The notes: generated from the letters alone by a model not told the origin. 64,000 bases of DNA from Flavobacterium amniphilum (GCF_023634845.1 NZ_JAMLJL010000001.1:186001-250000); one strand, 5' to 3'. Positions 35,419-44,984 are shown, numbered from the stretch's first letter. Translations and numbers: made by a program.

Positions 35419-36996
35419 TTAGTTATACTTTGCAGATACTTCTTTTGCAACCTTTTCGATAACATCAGTAATGTTGTCATCAAGTTTACCAGCTTTCAAA
35501 GCATCCAATGTATCTCTGTGTTTTGCGTTCAAAAATTCCAAGAAATCCTTCTCGAATTCTTTCACTTTATTTACTGGTACGTTTCTTAACAAGTTTTTAG
35601 AACCTGCATAGATAATTGCTACCTGATCTTCAACTGTGAACGGAGCGTTTAATCCTTGTTTAAGGATTTCAACGTTACGTTTACCTTTTTCGATTACGTT
35701 TAATGTAGCTGCATCCAAATCAGAACCAAATTTCGCGAATGCTTCCAATTCACGGAATTGAGCCTGGTCTAACTTCAATGTACCAGATACTTTCTTCATT
35801 GATTTGATTTGTGCATTACCTCCAACACGAGATACAGAAATACCTACGTTAATCGCAGGACGTACACCAGAGTTGAATAAATCAGACTCTAAGAAAATCT
35901 GTCCGTCAGTAATCGAAATTACGTTAGTTGGGATATATGCAGAAACGTCACCTGCTTGTGTTTCAATGATCGGTAAAGCTGTTAATGATCCACCACCTTT
36001 AACGATTGATTTCAATGACTCAGGTAAGTCGTTCATGTTTTTAGCGATATCGTCATCAGCGATAACTTTTGCAGCACGCTCTAATAAACGAGAGTGTAAG
36101 TAGAAAACGTCTCCAGGATATGCCTCACGCCCCGGTGGTCTTCTTAATAACAAAGACACCTCACGGTAAGCAACCGCTTGTTTTGATAAATCATCATAAA
36201 CGATTAAAGCCGGACGACCTGTATCACGGAAATACTCACCGATTGCAGCACCTGCGAATGGAGCATAAACCTGCATTGGAGCTGGGTCAGAAGCGTTAGC
36301 TGCAACGATAACCGTGTATGCCATTGCTCCCTTTTCTTCTAACATTTTTGCAATTCCTGCAACTGTTGATGCTTTTTGACCAACCGCTACATATATACAG
36401 AATACTGGTTTACCAGCATCATAAAATTCTTTTTGATTAAGGATGGTATCCAAACAAACTGTAGATTTACCAGTTTGACGGTCACCAATTACCAACTCAC
36501 GCTGACCACGTCCAACCGGAATCATAGCATCTACTGCTTTGATACCTGTTTGTAACGGTTCAGTTACCGGTTGACGGAAAATTACTCCCGGTGCTTTACG
36601 CTCCAAAGGCATTTCGTATAAGTCACCACCGATAGGACCTTTACCATCAATTGGCTGTCCTAAAGTGTTTACTACACGTCCTACCATTTGCTCACCTACT
36701 TTAAGAGAAGCGATACGTTGAGTTCTTTTAGCAGTAGAACCTTCTTTCAAACCTGTTGAAGGGCCTAATAATACCACACCAACATTATCTTCTTCAAGAT
36801 TCAAAACGATACCTTCCATACCGTTATCAAATTCTACTAACTCACCGTATTGAACGTTTGAAAGCCCGAAGATACGAGCAATACCATCTCCAACTTGAAG
36901 TACTGTTCCTACTTCTTCTAGCGTAGCACCAGATTCAAAACCTGATAATTGCTTTTTTAATATTGCTGAAATCTCAGCAGGTTTAATATCCGCCAT
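35419..36996 (-). CDS. atpA: ATP synthase F1 alpha subunit
   Basis: A 525-aa regulatory nucleotide-binding subunit of F1. The Walker A motif is GDRQTGKST near residue 172, with [12 protein letters not shown] just before it; the family signature [14 protein letters not shown] is present. Length and order after atpH are standard. It forms the catalytic hexamer with the beta subunit, whose gene (atpD) is not in the operon; in Bacteroidota atpD-atpC usually lie elsewhere on the chromosome. Confidence 0.98.
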   Translation of the reverse strand: MADIKPAEISAILKKQLSGFESGATLEEVGTVLQVGDGIARIFGLSNVQYGELVEFDNGMEGIVLNLEEDNVGVVLLGPSTGLKEGSTAKRTQRIASLKVGEQMVGRVVNTLGQPIDGKGPIGGDLYEMPLERKAPGVIFRQPVTEPLQTGIKAVDAMIPVGRGQRELVIGDRQTGKSTVCLDTILNQKEFYDAGKPVFCIYVAVGQKASTVAGIAKMLEEKGAMAYTVIVAANASDPAPMQVYAPFAGAAIGEYFRDTGRPALIVYDDLSKQAVAYREVSLLLRRPPGREAYPGDVFYLHSRLLERAAKVIADDDIAKNMNDLPESLKSIVKGGGSLTALPIIETQAGDVSAYIPTNVISITDGQIFLESDLFNSGVRPAINVGISVSRVGGNAQIKSMKKVSGTLKLDQAQFRELEAFAKFGSDLDAATLNVIEKGKRNVEILKQGLNAPFTVEDQVAIIYAGSKNLLRNVPVNKVKEFEKDFLEFLNAKHRDTLDALKAGKLDDNITDVIEKVAKEVSAKYN

Positions 36997-37010
36997 AATT
37001 ATATAAATAA

Positions 37011-37544
37011 TTAATTACTTAATTCTCTTTTTAAAACTTGTAACCTGTTGGCAACAGAAGCATTGTACTGCTGATCGCCTATTCTTAAAATAAATCCTCC
37101 GATAATTGCAGGATCTACAATATTTTCAATGCTTATTTTTTTGCTTGAAAACTCTTTAATTTTAGCCAAAACTTTTGCTTCAATTTCAGAAGTCATTGCG
37201 ATGGCAGTAGTAACTTTAGCTACTTCAACTCCATTAGCCTCATCAAACAATCTGTTGTATTCTACAGCAATCAATTCTAAAATCTCGAATCGTTTGTTTT
37301 CGAACAACAATCGAAATAAACCTTTAGTAACACCATTTACTGAAGCGAACACTTCTAACAATGCACTGTTTTTTACTTCATTTTTAAGAGTAGGGTTTTC
37401 AATAAAAGCCTGTAACTCTTTGTTTTCTTTAATAGTATTCGCAATCAAAGTCATGTCTTGGCTCACCTCTGAAGCAACGCTCTTTGAGTTGGCTAAGTCT
37501 AAAATTGCTTTCGCATAGCGAATGGCTGCTCTTGTACCTGACAT
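37011..37544 (-). CDS. atpH: ATP synthase F1 delta subunit
   Basis: A 177-aa peripheral-stalk subunit (OSCP type) that joins F1 to the b subunits. The N-terminus [17 protein letters not shown] and C-terminal [24 protein letters not shown] match the family. It starts 7 nt after the atpF stop and ends 14 nt before atpA, fitting an operon. Sequence divergence is normal for this subunit. Confidence 0.95.
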   Translation of the reverse strand: MSGTRAAIRYAKAILDLANSKSVASEVSQDMTLIANTIKENKELQAFIENPTLKNEVKNSALLEVFASVNGVTKGLFRLLFENKRFEILELIAVEYNRLFDEANGVEVAKVTTAIAMTSEIEAKVLAKIKEFSSKKISIENIVDPAIIGGFILRIGDQQYNASVANRLQVLKRELSN

Positions 37545-37551
37545 GCTCGAA

Positions 37552-38049
37552 TTAGTTTAATTTTACATCCCCTAACAATTTCTCAACTAATTTTACTTGA
37601 GATTCTTTGTTAGACAATTCCTCTTTTAATAATTTTTCAGCGATTTCCAATGAAAGTGAAGATACATGAGATTTCAATTCAGCCATAGCAGCATTTTTCT
37701 CACCTTCGATAGAAGCTTTAGCCTGCTCAATCATTTTTTGACCTTGCGTTTGTGCTTCTTCTTTTGCATCAGCAATCATTTTTTCTTTGATCTCACGGGC
37801 TTCTTTTAGCATAGTGTCACGCTCTAAACGTGCTTCCTGTAAAATACGCTCATTGTTAGCCTGCAAATCCTGCATTTCTTTTTTTGCATTTTCAGCAGCT
37901 TTTAAAGCATCTCTGATTCCTTCTTCTCTTGTATTAACTGCCTCAAGGATTGGTTTCCATGCAAATTTTCTTAACAAGATAACTAGTAATACAAATAATG
38001 CAGCTTGAATTATAAATAATCCTAATGAAAATTGACCTAATAAATTCAT
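37552..38049 (-). CDS. atpF: ATP synthase Fo b subunit
   Basis: A 165-aa membrane-anchored stator subunit: one N-terminal transmembrane helix (about residues 7-25, IIQAALFVLLVILLRKFAWKPI region) followed by a long charged helix that dimerises and reaches F1-delta. Residues AVNTREEGIRDAL after the membrane are typical. The operon continues into atpH 7 nt downstream; a hairpin lies in the gap between atpE and atpF. Confidence 0.96.
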   Translation of the reverse strand: MNLLGQFSLGLFIIQAALFVLLVILLRKFAWKPILEAVNTREEGIRDALKAAENAKKEMQDLQANNERILQEARLERDTMLKEAREIKEKMIADAKEEAQTQGQKMIEQAKASIEGEKNAAMAELKSHVSSLSLEIAEKLLKEELSNKESQVKLVEKLLGDVKLN

Positions 38050-38083
38050 TATATATAGATTTTAATTTTAATTTGATTTAAAA

Positions 38084-38116
38084 ACAACAGCATTAACCAA
38101 CCGTTAATGCTATTGT
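38084..38116 (-). promoter_or_regulatory. Hairpin between atpE and atpF
   Basis: AGCATTAAC (38089-38097) pairs with GTTAATGCT (38103-38111) around CAACC, extended by four more pairs outside one mismatch. On the minus strand it is followed by TTTTTAAATC. It may act as partial terminator or 3' stabiliser that raises atpE mRNA, fitting the higher c-subunit stoichiometry. Confidence 0.55.
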
Positions 38117-38130
38117 TTGCTTTCGGTTTA

Positions 38131-38322
38131 TTAAGCAGCGAATAACGCAGCGAAACCAATACCCTCAATAAGAGCTGCAGCGATAAGCATAGCAGTTTGG
38201 ATTTTACCTGAAGCTTCTGGTTGACGAGCAATAGCGTCCATAGCAGAACCACCGATTCTACCAATTCCTAATGCTGCTCCGATAACGATCAAACCAGCTC
38301 CTACAATGTTTGGAATAGTCAT
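38131..38322 (-). CDS. atpE: ATP synthase Fo c subunit
   Basis: A 63-aa proteolipid of two transmembrane helices, the rotor-ring subunit. Helix 1 is VGAGLIVIGAALGIGRIGGSAM; the polar loop is ARQPEA; helix 2 carries the ion-binding glutamate in AALIEGIGFAALF. The residues around the glutamate do not clearly show a sodium-binding pattern, so proton coupling is the default. It lies between atpB and atpF and is followed by a stable hairpin. Confidence 0.96.
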   Translation of the reverse strand: MTIPNIVGAGLIVIGAALGIGRIGGSAMDAIARQPEASGKIQTAMLIAAALIEGIGFAALFAA

Positions 38323-38365
38323 AATGTGTATATTAAATTAATTAAACATTCAAATTTTTAAATTC

Positions 38366-39535
38366 TTAGTGATGGTCATCATGGTGATGTTCTTCACTGG
38401 CAGCACCAAAATATAATGCTGATAACATAGTAAACACGTATGCTTGTAATAATGCTACTAAAATTTCCAATAATGAAAGTACAAAAGCTAGGAAGAATGA
38501 CAAACCACTTCCTACCACATTGTTGAATGTATACATCAACGCAATGATACTCATTAATACAACGTGACCTGCTAAAATATTAGCATAAAGACGTATTGTA
38601 AGTGAGAACGGCTTAATAATTGTACCCAACAATTCAATTGGTGCTAAGATTGGCTTCATCCATGTTGGAACTCCCGGCATCCATAAAATATGCAACCAGT
38701 AATCTTTCTTAGCTGTAAGCGTTGTTATTAGATAAACTAAGATTGCCAATGCAGCAGTAACAGCAATGTTTCCTGTTACATTCACTCCCAGTGGTGTTAA
38801 TCCGAACATGTTCAAGAACCAAACAAAGAAGAAAATCGTTAATAAAAACGGCATGTATTTTCTATAGTTCTTTTCACCAATGTTAGGGATTGCGATTTCA
38901 TCACGGATGTATACAATGATAGGCTCAAAAAATCTTCCTATTCCTTTTGGAACACTTCCGTGTTTCTTATAAGATTTTGCCAAACCTGTGAATAATAAAA
39001 TCATCAAAAAACCAACAATAATCATCATCAATACATTCTTAGTAATTGACAAATCAAGTGGCCTTTTTAACGGATTTAAATGAGCTTCATGATCTATATG
39101 ACCATCCTTGTCAGAATTGTATATTAAACCGTGTTCGATTTTGAAGTATTTCCCGTTAGATTCAACTACAGCAGTTTCATGTTCGAATTTTGCAGACGAA
39201 AAGATATGCAGTCCATCTTCCCATAAAATTACCGGTAGTGAAAATCCAAAATGTTTTTCATGACCTGATTCTTTATCATAAGAAAACAGAGTAAAATCGT
39301 GCGAATCCAAAAGGTGGTGCTGGATAAACTCTTTTCTTTCTTCAGCTGGGGTTAGTTCTTTTTCTTCATGAGCAGCAGCTGCATGAGTTGAATCATGAGC
39401 AACAGCATGGGTCTCATGTTTTTCGTGTGAAGTTACCTTTGTAGAATCAGTGGTAGGATTAGCTAAAACAGCTGAGGCAAACAGCCCAAAAATTGCTGAC
39501 AATATTAATGATACCGGTTTTTTTGTAATCGCCAT
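38366..39535 (-). CDS. atpB: ATP synthase Fo a subunit with long N-terminal extension
   Basis: A 389-aa integral membrane subunit that carries the proton half-channels. The C-terminal half has the usual helices with the essential arginine in FSLTIRLYANILAGH. The first 150 residues are an extension common in Bacteroidota: a signal-like segment (SLILSAIFGLFASAVLA), then a His/Glu-rich stretch (HEKHETHAVAHDSTHAAAAH) and a periplasmic beta-rich region. The protein also ends in a histidine cluster. It is first in the atp operon and has a near-perfect promoter upstream. Confidence 0.96.
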   Translation of the reverse strand: MAITKKPVSLILSAIFGLFASAVLANPTTDSTKVTSHEKHETHAVAHDSTHAAAAHEEKELTPAEERKEFIQHHLLDSHDFTLFSYDKESGHEKHFGFSLPVILWEDGLHIFSSAKFEHETAVVESNGKYFKIEHGLIYNSDKDGHIDHEAHLNPLKRPLDLSITKNVLMMIIVGFLMILLFTGLAKSYKKHGSVPKGIGRFFEPIIVYIRDEIAIPNIGEKNYRKYMPFLLTIFFFVWFLNMFGLTPLGVNVTGNIAVTAALAILVYLITTLTAKKDYWLHILWMPGVPTWMKPILAPIELLGTIIKPFSLTIRLYANILAGHVVLMSIIALMYTFNNVVGSGLSFFLAFVLSLLEILVALLQAYVFTMLSALYFGAASEEHHHDDHH

Positions 39536-39568
39536 AAAAAACTATTATGCTAGTGTTTAATTTTGGTG

Positions 39569-39596
39569 CAAAGGTACATTTTTTATTAATATCCAA
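39569..39596 (-). promoter_or_regulatory. Promoter of the atp operon
   Basis: On the minus strand TTTTG (ending at 39594), a 17-nt spacer and TACCTTTG (39576-39569) match the flavobacterial TTG-N17-23-TAnnTTTG consensus exactly, about 34 bp before the atpB start. Confidence 0.85.
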
Positions 39597-39783
39597 AACG
39601 TTTAAATTATTTTTTTTATTTGAAGCTGTTTTTAAGACTTTTTGAGTGCTTATTTTAGATCCTTTTCCCTTAAAAATCAACTCGTTCCGATGGAGTTATC
39701 AACAATTTTAACGTATTTTATAAGCGTAAAATGCTGTATTTCAGCGACAAAACAAGTATTTCGTCGATAAGAAACATTCAAAA

Positions 39784-39813
39784 TTGTTAATAACTTATTT
39801 TTTTATACTTTAG
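39784..39813 (+). promoter_or_regulatory. Promoter of the RCC1-type gene
   Basis: TTG (39784-39786), a 19-nt spacer and TACTTTAG (39806-39813, one mismatch to TAnnTTTG) precede the start by 23 bp. Confidence 0.55.
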
Positions 39814-39836
39814 TAGGCTCCTTAAATCTGAAATAT

Positions 39837-41228
39837 ATGCGAAAAACTTTACTTTGTTATACTCTCATTTTATACTCCTTAATAGCTCATTCTCAGTGTT
39901 GGACCGAAGTTTCTCCCGGTGGAATACACTCAATAGGCTTAAGAGATGGTGGGACTTTGTGGTCATGGGGAAGGAATAATTCGGGGCAATTAGGAACCGG
40001 AGAGAACAATTCAACCATTAATAAATCACCAAAACAGGTAGGAACAGACGGCAACTGGTCAAGAATTTCCGCCGGTAATTCACATAATTTGGCAATAAAA
40101 ACAGATGGAACACTTTGGGCGTGGGGAAGAAATTCTGACGGACAAATTGGTATTGGTTCAAATGCATCCAGCTTTAACACTCCACAGCAAATAGGAACAG
40201 ACACTGATTGGGCATATATTTCAGCTGGTGATGAATTTTCTCTTGCATTAAAAACAAACGGGACGCTTTGGGCATGGGGTGATAATTTCTTCGGACAGTT
40301 GGGTGATAATTCAACCGATGACCGGAATGCTCCTGTTCAAATTGGTACCGCAACAAATTGGGTAAGTATTTCGGCAGGCACACAACATTCTCTTGCTGTA
40401 AAAACCAATGGGGAATTATGGGCTTGGGGAACAAACAATACGTCAAGATTCGGAACCAATACACCAGCGACTTCTTACGCACCCATGCAAATAGGTACAG
40501 ATACTGACTGGTCAAAAGTTTTGGCCGGACGTGATCATGGTGTGGGAATAAAAACAAACGGAACATTCTGGACTTGGGGAGGAAATACAACAGGACAATT
40601 GGGAGACGGAAGCACTGTCGACAAAACCACTCCTATTAATATTGCTTCCTTAAACGGTGCAGTCAAAATAGCAAAAGGACACCAACATACAGCAGTCATC
40701 AAAAATGATGGATCTATATGGTCATGGGGAGGAAATGCAACCGGACAATTGGGCATTGGTTCATCACTAACACCAACACCACCATCACCAACATTAGTTC
40801 CAACTCAGGAAAACACTTTCAGTAATAACTGGGCATATATTGATTCAAAGATAACACACACCGTTGCGATAAAAGCAGATGGGAGTTTATTCACCTGGGG
40901 AAGTAATCTTTGGGGACAATTAGGAGATGGTTCCCAAATAGCCAAAAGTTCTCCCGTTGCCATTACTTGTCCAACATTGACCACTACTGATTTTGAAAAT
41001 CAGGAATCCATTGCCATATATCCAAATCCGGCGCATTCTTTTATAAGTATAAGAAATGAAAAAAATCTTTCTTTTACATCTATAAAGGTTATAGATTTAT
41101 TTGGGAAAGTTTTAATTGAACCTCTTGTCTCAGAAGAAATAAATGTGGAAGGCTTATCTTCTGGCATGTATTTCATTCAGGCTGCTGCCAATGGTCAATT
41201 ATACCAGGCTAAATTCATCAGAAATTAG
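39837..41228 (+). CDS. T9SS-exported RCC1-repeat protein
   Basis: A 463-aa secreted beta-propeller. A signal peptide (LCYTLILYSLIAHSQ) is followed by about seven RCC1-type repeats of some 50 residues with the signature GTLWSWGRNNSGQLG, GTLWAWGRNSDGQIG and GSLFTWGSNLWGQLG (about residues 25-375). A T9SS type A sorting domain closes it (IAIYPNPAHSFISI to the C-terminus). RCC1 propellers bind proteins or act as adhesins; no enzyme motif is seen. The gene faces the atp operon and separates it from the DUF6168, AtpZ, bactofilin and sprE genes, and its 3' end overlaps the DUF6168 gene by 11 nt. Confidence 0.88.
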   Translation: MRKTLLCYTLILYSLIAHSQCWTEVSPGGIHSIGLRDGGTLWSWGRNNSGQLGTGENNSTINKSPKQVGTDGNWSRISAGNSHNLAIKTDGTLWAWGRNSDGQIGIGSNASSFNTPQQIGTDTDWAYISAGDEFSLALKTNGTLWAWGDNFFGQLGDNSTDDRNAPVQIGTATNWVSISAGTQHSLAVKTNGELWAWGTNNTSRFGTNTPATSYAPMQIGTDTDWSKVLAGRDHGVGIKTNGTFWTWGGNTTGQLGDGSTVDKTTPINIASLNGAVKIAKGHQHTAVIKNDGSIWSWGGNATGQLGIGSSLTPTPPSPTLVPTQENTFSNNWAYIDSKITHTVAIKADGSLFTWGSNLWGQLGDGSQIAKSSPVAITCPTLTTTDFENQESIAIYPNPAHSFISIRNEKNLSFTSIKVIDLFGKVLIEPLVSEEINVEGLSSGMYFIQAAANGQLYQAKFIRN

Positions 41229-41607
41229 TCCTATTTAATCTTCGGGCTGTAAAAAGAGTCTCCAAAGCGAGATACAAAGCAAAAAGCCCATAAAAATTCC
41301 ATTTTTCAACAATACTTCCTTCTTCAAGGATAAAAAACGATCCAATAAAATAAATACCTGATACTTTTATAGAAGTAAGAAGCAAAAAAGTCATTCCCAC
41401 TACATCTTTATTTTTTATAAAAACCATATTAAGTATCAGCATGATTACCACTGAAAAGAAAAGCATTATAATATGCATTACTTCCAAAGGAATTTGAAAA
41501 GACGAAATATCTATATTGAATACCGCAAAAAGAATTTTTTGAATACTGTAAACCAAAAAACCAATACCTGTTATTTGCAGGACAGGTTTATTTTCCCTTA
41601 ATTCCAT
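41218..41607 (-). CDS. DUF6168-like four-helix membrane protein
   Basis: A 129-aa protein with four predicted transmembrane helices (for example VLQITGIGFLVYSIQKILFA, IIMLFFSVVIMLILNMVF and WNFYGLFALYLALETLF). It lies between AtpZ and the atp operon, the position where ATP-synthase accessory membrane proteins (AtpI-like) occur, and I recall the DUF6168 family there in Flavobacteriaceae. It could assist c-ring assembly; that is inference. It starts 3 nt after the AtpZ stop. Its last 11 nt overlap the end of the opposing RCC1 gene. Confidence 0.7.
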   Translation of the reverse strand: MELRENKPVLQITGIGFLVYSIQKILFAVFNIDISSFQIPLEVMHIIMLFFSVVIMLILNMVFIKNKDVVGMTFLLLTSIKVSGIYFIGSFFILEEGSIVEKWNFYGLFALYLALETLFTARRLNRTNF

Positions 41608-41610
41608 TAA

Positions 41611-41841
41611 TTAATTATTATTCCCTAACCTGTTCACTTGTTTGATTACGCTGTACAATGCTAAAAAAACACCCACAACCGTTAGTAGTTTACTATAATA
41701 AATTTTATCGTTAGGATGATTGATGTCAAGCCATTCCCCAAGTTTAAAAAACAAAAAAATGATTAATCCCATTTGAATAGGGATATTGATTAAAACCAAC
41801 CATTTGTTTGCTTTTTTAGGTTCCGGTTTATTATTTTCCAT
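41611..41841 (-). CDS. atpZ: AtpZ/AtpI family protein
   Basis: A 76-aa protein with two transmembrane helices (LVLINIPIQMGLIIFLFFKLG and LLTVVGVFLALYSVIKQV) and a charged N-terminus. It matches the AtpZ/AtpI family that sits ahead of atpB in many bacteria and helps assemble the c ring or transports magnesium. The start codon overlaps the end of the bactofilin gene by 11 nt. The gene is two positions away from atpB, now separated by the RCC1-type insertion. Confidence 0.82.
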   Translation of the reverse strand: MENNKPEPKKANKWLVLINIPIQMGLIIFLFFKLGEWLDINHPNDKIYYSKLLTVVGVFLALYSVIKQVNRLGNNN

Positions 41842-42217
41842 CAGTTAGTGCAGAATTATTCACCGGTGTCTTCATTACACAGCTGGCATTGAAATCGGCA
41901 CCGGGTTCCACGGCAAGTTTACCGCAGGTTACTTCCCCGTTAACAATCGCATTAGATTTCACATTCAAAATTTCAGACACCACAATTTTACCTTCAACTT
42001 TTCCTTCCACATCCACATTAACGCAATTGATATCTCCAACCACACTTCCGGCTGGACCTACAACCAATTTGCCCTTTGATGTGAAATTACCAACCAGTTT
42101 ACCGTCTAATCTGAAATCGGCTAGTGATTCTATATTCCCTTCAATGGATGTTCCTTCTACAATTCGGTTCGTTTTCCCGAGAGCATCGGTATAAGATTTT
42201 GAGCTTTCTTTAAACAT
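41831..42217 (-). CDS. Bactofilin (polymer-forming cytoskeletal protein)
   Basis: A 128-aa protein with a right-handed beta-helix of DUF583/bactofilin type, seen as repeated hydrophobic-glycine units: GTSIEGNIESLADFRLDG, KLVGNFTSKGKLVVG, PAGSVVGDINC and NAIVNGEVTCGKLAV. Bactofilins self-assemble into filaments at the inner membrane and organise envelope machines. It starts 5 nt after the sprE stop and overlaps AtpZ, so it is in one operon with the T9SS/gliding gene. Four cysteines near the C-terminus are unusual but not interpreted. Confidence 0.9.
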   Translation of the reverse strand: MFKESSKSYTDALGKTNRIVEGTSIEGNIESLADFRLDGKLVGNFTSKGKLVVGPAGSVVGDINCVNVDVEGKVEGKIVVSEILNVKSNAIVNGEVTCGKLAVEPGADFNASCVMKTPVNNSALTDGK

Positions 42218-42222
42218 CGATT

Positions 42223-44823
42223 CTAAATTTTAAGTTCTAAAAACAGGTTGTAATTCTTTCTTACCTGAATAACTGCGTAATTTTCGGAAGAAATAACCTG
42301 AGCCGGTGTTTTAATTTTATAATCTTTGGTGGTTTGGAGCAATTCAATCAAGTATACTGAAAATTCTTTTGAAGAAATTCCGTGAATAACCACAAAACTT
42401 TCTGTTTCATTATATACGTCATACGAAACTTTGAATTTGCTGTAATCTTTCTCTTTAATATACTTATTAATTTTTTCGATTAACTGAACTGTTACAGGAT
42501 CATCTTTCTTGCCAACTTTATAAAGTACTTTCCAGTTGGTTGAAACTGTATCCAATGAAATAGCCATTTGTTCCAAAACAGGAACACTCACTTTTAAAAT
42601 ATCCTCAGCCTGTTTTCCTTCTTTGCTTTCGGGGTAGGTCAAAGCAACATAATTAACTGCTTTTTTATATTCTTCAACACCACGTAATTTACCAATTGCA
42701 CTTGCTTTCAATAATTCGAATTTAGGAATCAGATCATCTCCTGCGAACTGTGTCAGGCATTTATCAATGGTTTGCAATACCTGAACATACTCCTGGTTTC
42801 CAAACAATTTAAACGTATTATTATAAACTTCATTAGGGGTTAAATTCAACGAAGGTTCTTCGGAAATTTGTCCGCTAAGGATTTGCGCATATCTTGTATT
42901 AGGATAATTGGTAATGATGTTTCGTTTTAAATCTTCTGCTTTAGACGGATTTTTAGTCTGGTAAATCAAATACAGGTTATACATCGAAGGTAGCACTAAT
43001 CTTTCTTCAGGATTACTGCTCAATACTCTTTCAAATTTAGTGGAGGCCAAATCCGGCTCCTGAAATTTCTCTTTATAAATAACTCCCAACTGATAATTGG
43101 CAAAATTGCGTTCACGGGCTAAACTGTCCAATCTGGTTTGTGAAGTTGGTATTTGTTTTAAATAATAATCGACAGTGTAAATTTCGGAAACAGGTTCTTC
43201 AGTTTTTACGTCTGTGTTTTTATTTTCTTCCGTTGCTTTGTCGGTTTCTGTTTGGGCAGACCAACGCCAATTATCTTTTAAAGCTCTCTTACCCCATCTT
43301 TTTTGGAATTCCACCTTTCCGTAAGCTACTGTTGTTGGTGTATAAAAATAAAACAGAGATTTATCCTGTGTTGTGTTAAATCCTGGCGGACTTAATGTAG
43401 GATCACCGGTTTGACCATTAGGTTTTACAGCTAATTCTGCAGGTTTAAATTCCTCTACACCTCTTGCATTTTCAGCTGCTTCTTTTTGCTTTTTCTCCAG
43501 TTCTTTTCTGGCAGCTTCCTTAGCCTTTAATTGTTCAATGTGTTTTTCGTAAAAATTAATACGTCCTTCCTGTGATAATGAAACTACATTTAAAATACTG
43601 TCATTGTATTTAACGATTCCTTCGTATTTAATAACATCATTCAGGTTTTCGCGTTTTTTGGCAATACTGAAATATTCTTTATTTTTTTTCACCAAACGTG
43701 TTAACGTACTGTCGTAATATTTTCCGGCAATTGTATATTCAGCTTTGTCGAAATAAATTGCAGCAAGGTTTTTATATGTTGTAGCTTGAAGATAACTATC
43801 GGTTGATGGTGAACGCAATGATTTATTATAAAATTTAACTGCTTCTTTTTCTTTATTCAAATGGTCATAAAACAATCCTATTTCAAAGTTCAGTACATCA
43901 AGATAAGGTCTGTTTTCCCTGTCTTTCATCAACTTGGCATATTTTTCAAGAAATGCAATGGTGTCTTTAGTATGATCTACAAGTTGTGCCTGTTTTGAAT
44001 GTGCCCTGATTACATAATGACGTGGTGATTTACGTTTCATGTCGATAATTTCCTGAAACTGTGCATAAGCACTGTCACTGTATTGTAACGACTGGTAAAT
44101 TTGACCTAAGATAAAATGATAGCGTGCTTTTTCTTCTTTATGTTTTGTTGATTCGATTGCTATCTTTAACGGAGTAATTGCGCTGTCTTTTTCTTCCAAA
44201 TTGATGAATGCCTGGGCTAAAATCGCATTTGCATCAGCTTTAACCTGGGATTTTAATTGGTTTCTTCTCAACATCAATTTCAAATTCTTGATAGCCAATG
44301 CATCATTTTCAAGACGGATATTGGTTTTTTCACGCCATACTTTAGCTTCATAAATTTTATCCGAATTGGAATACTTGTATAAAATATAATTGAATGCTTC
44401 TAAAGCAGGTACAAATCTCTTGTCATAATAACGGGCTTTACCCAAAAGCAGGTGTGCTTCGTCCATTTGCATGTTTTTTTCCTTGCCTTCAATATTCATC
44501 GAATGCTTCTGGATGGCCTTGGTCGCTTTTTCTTCGGCACGCTCAAAATTTTTGTTTTTCCCTTTTTCACCCGGTAACAAAGCTTCTTCAGAAATCTGCA
44601 TACGTTCAACCGGCAGCAATTCCCAGAAATTATCTGAGTAACCTGACTTCAGTTCGTTAATCCCGGATTCCAATGCAAGGTCACCGTTGTACAAAGTATT
44701 GTATTCTGTATTGACAGCATGCCAGTTCCGGTTAACAAATGAATTCTTCTTCGTAGAACAGGCTACAATCAAAAACAAAAAAAGAGGTGGGGAAAAATAT
44801 TTTAAGTGCTTAATTTTCAACAT
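42223..44823 (-). CDS. sprE: Gliding/T9SS lipoprotein SprE (PorW)
   Basis: An 866-aa TPR-rich outer-membrane lipoprotein of the type IX secretion and gliding apparatus (known function in F. johnsoniae). The lipobox LIVACS is at residues 17-22. A characteristic N-terminus follows (FVNRNWHAVNTEYNTLYNGD and YSDNFWELLPVERM), then many TPR-type helices, a charged linker (residues about 430-470, KEAARKELEKKQKEAAE) and another TPR region; the C-terminal 90 residues form a separate domain. The length is typical of SprE. The gene begins an operon with bactofilin, AtpZ and DUF6168. Confidence 0.92.
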   Translation of the reverse strand: MLKIKHLKYFSPPLFLFLIVACSTKKNSFVNRNWHAVNTEYNTLYNGDLALESGINELKSGYSDNFWELLPVERMQISEEALLPGEKGKNKNFERAEEKATKAIQKHSMNIEGKEKNMQMDEAHLLLGKARYYDKRFVPALEAFNYILYKYSNSDKIYEAKVWREKTNIRLENDALAIKNLKLMLRRNQLKSQVKADANAILAQAFINLEEKDSAITPLKIAIESTKHKEEKARYHFILGQIYQSLQYSDSAYAQFQEIIDMKRKSPRHYVIRAHSKQAQLVDHTKDTIAFLEKYAKLMKDRENRPYLDVLNFEIGLFYDHLNKEKEAVKFYNKSLRSPSTDSYLQATTYKNLAAIYFDKAEYTIAGKYYDSTLTRLVKKNKEYFSIAKKRENLNDVIKYEGIVKYNDSILNVVSLSQEGRINFYEKHIEQLKAKEAARKELEKKQKEAAENARGVEEFKPAELAVKPNGQTGDPTLSPPGFNTTQDKSLFYFYTPTTVAYGKVEFQKRWGKRALKDNWRWSAQTETDKATEENKNTDVKTEEPVSEIYTVDYYLKQIPTSQTRLDSLARERNFANYQLGVIYKEKFQEPDLASTKFERVLSSNPEERLVLPSMYNLYLIYQTKNPSKAEDLKRNIITNYPNTRYAQILSGQISEEPSLNLTPNEVYNNTFKLFGNQEYVQVLQTIDKCLTQFAGDDLIPKFELLKASAIGKLRGVEEYKKAVNYVALTYPESKEGKQAEDILKVSVPVLEQMAISLDTVSTNWKVLYKVGKKDDPVTVQLIEKINKYIKEKDYSKFKVSYDVYNETESFVVIHGISSKEFSVYLIELLQTTKDYKIKTPAQVISSENYAVIQVRKNYNLFLELKI

Positions 44824-44960
44824 AAAAAAGTTTTAAAATATAAACTTAAAAATCAGTTTTTTAGTATTATAACCCGTAAATGTACGCTTCTTTTTGAAAT
44901 TCTTACTATTTAAGTTAGTTTAATTTTAACAAACAGCGGGAGATTTTCAATGTTGTTTAG

Positions 44961-44968
44961 TAATTTTG
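44961..44968 (+). promoter_or_regulatory. -7 box of the PaaE-like reductase gene
   Basis: TAATTTTG fits TAnnTTTG and lies 16 bp before the ATG; no clear -33 TTG is seen at the expected distance. Confidence 0.4.
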
Positions 44969-44984
44969 TCAAAAAGAAATAGAT

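Larger units (their letters stand above)
39536..39836. other. Intergenic region between divergent atpB and RCC1-type gene
   Basis: These 301 bp hold two divergent promoters (one for the atp operon at 39569-39596, one for the RCC1-type gene at 39784-39813). Between them is AT-rich sequence with a small GCTG-TATTT-CAGC hairpin near 39733. I see no gene or repeat here. The short frames across it overlap atpB and look fortuitous. Confidence 0.6.
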
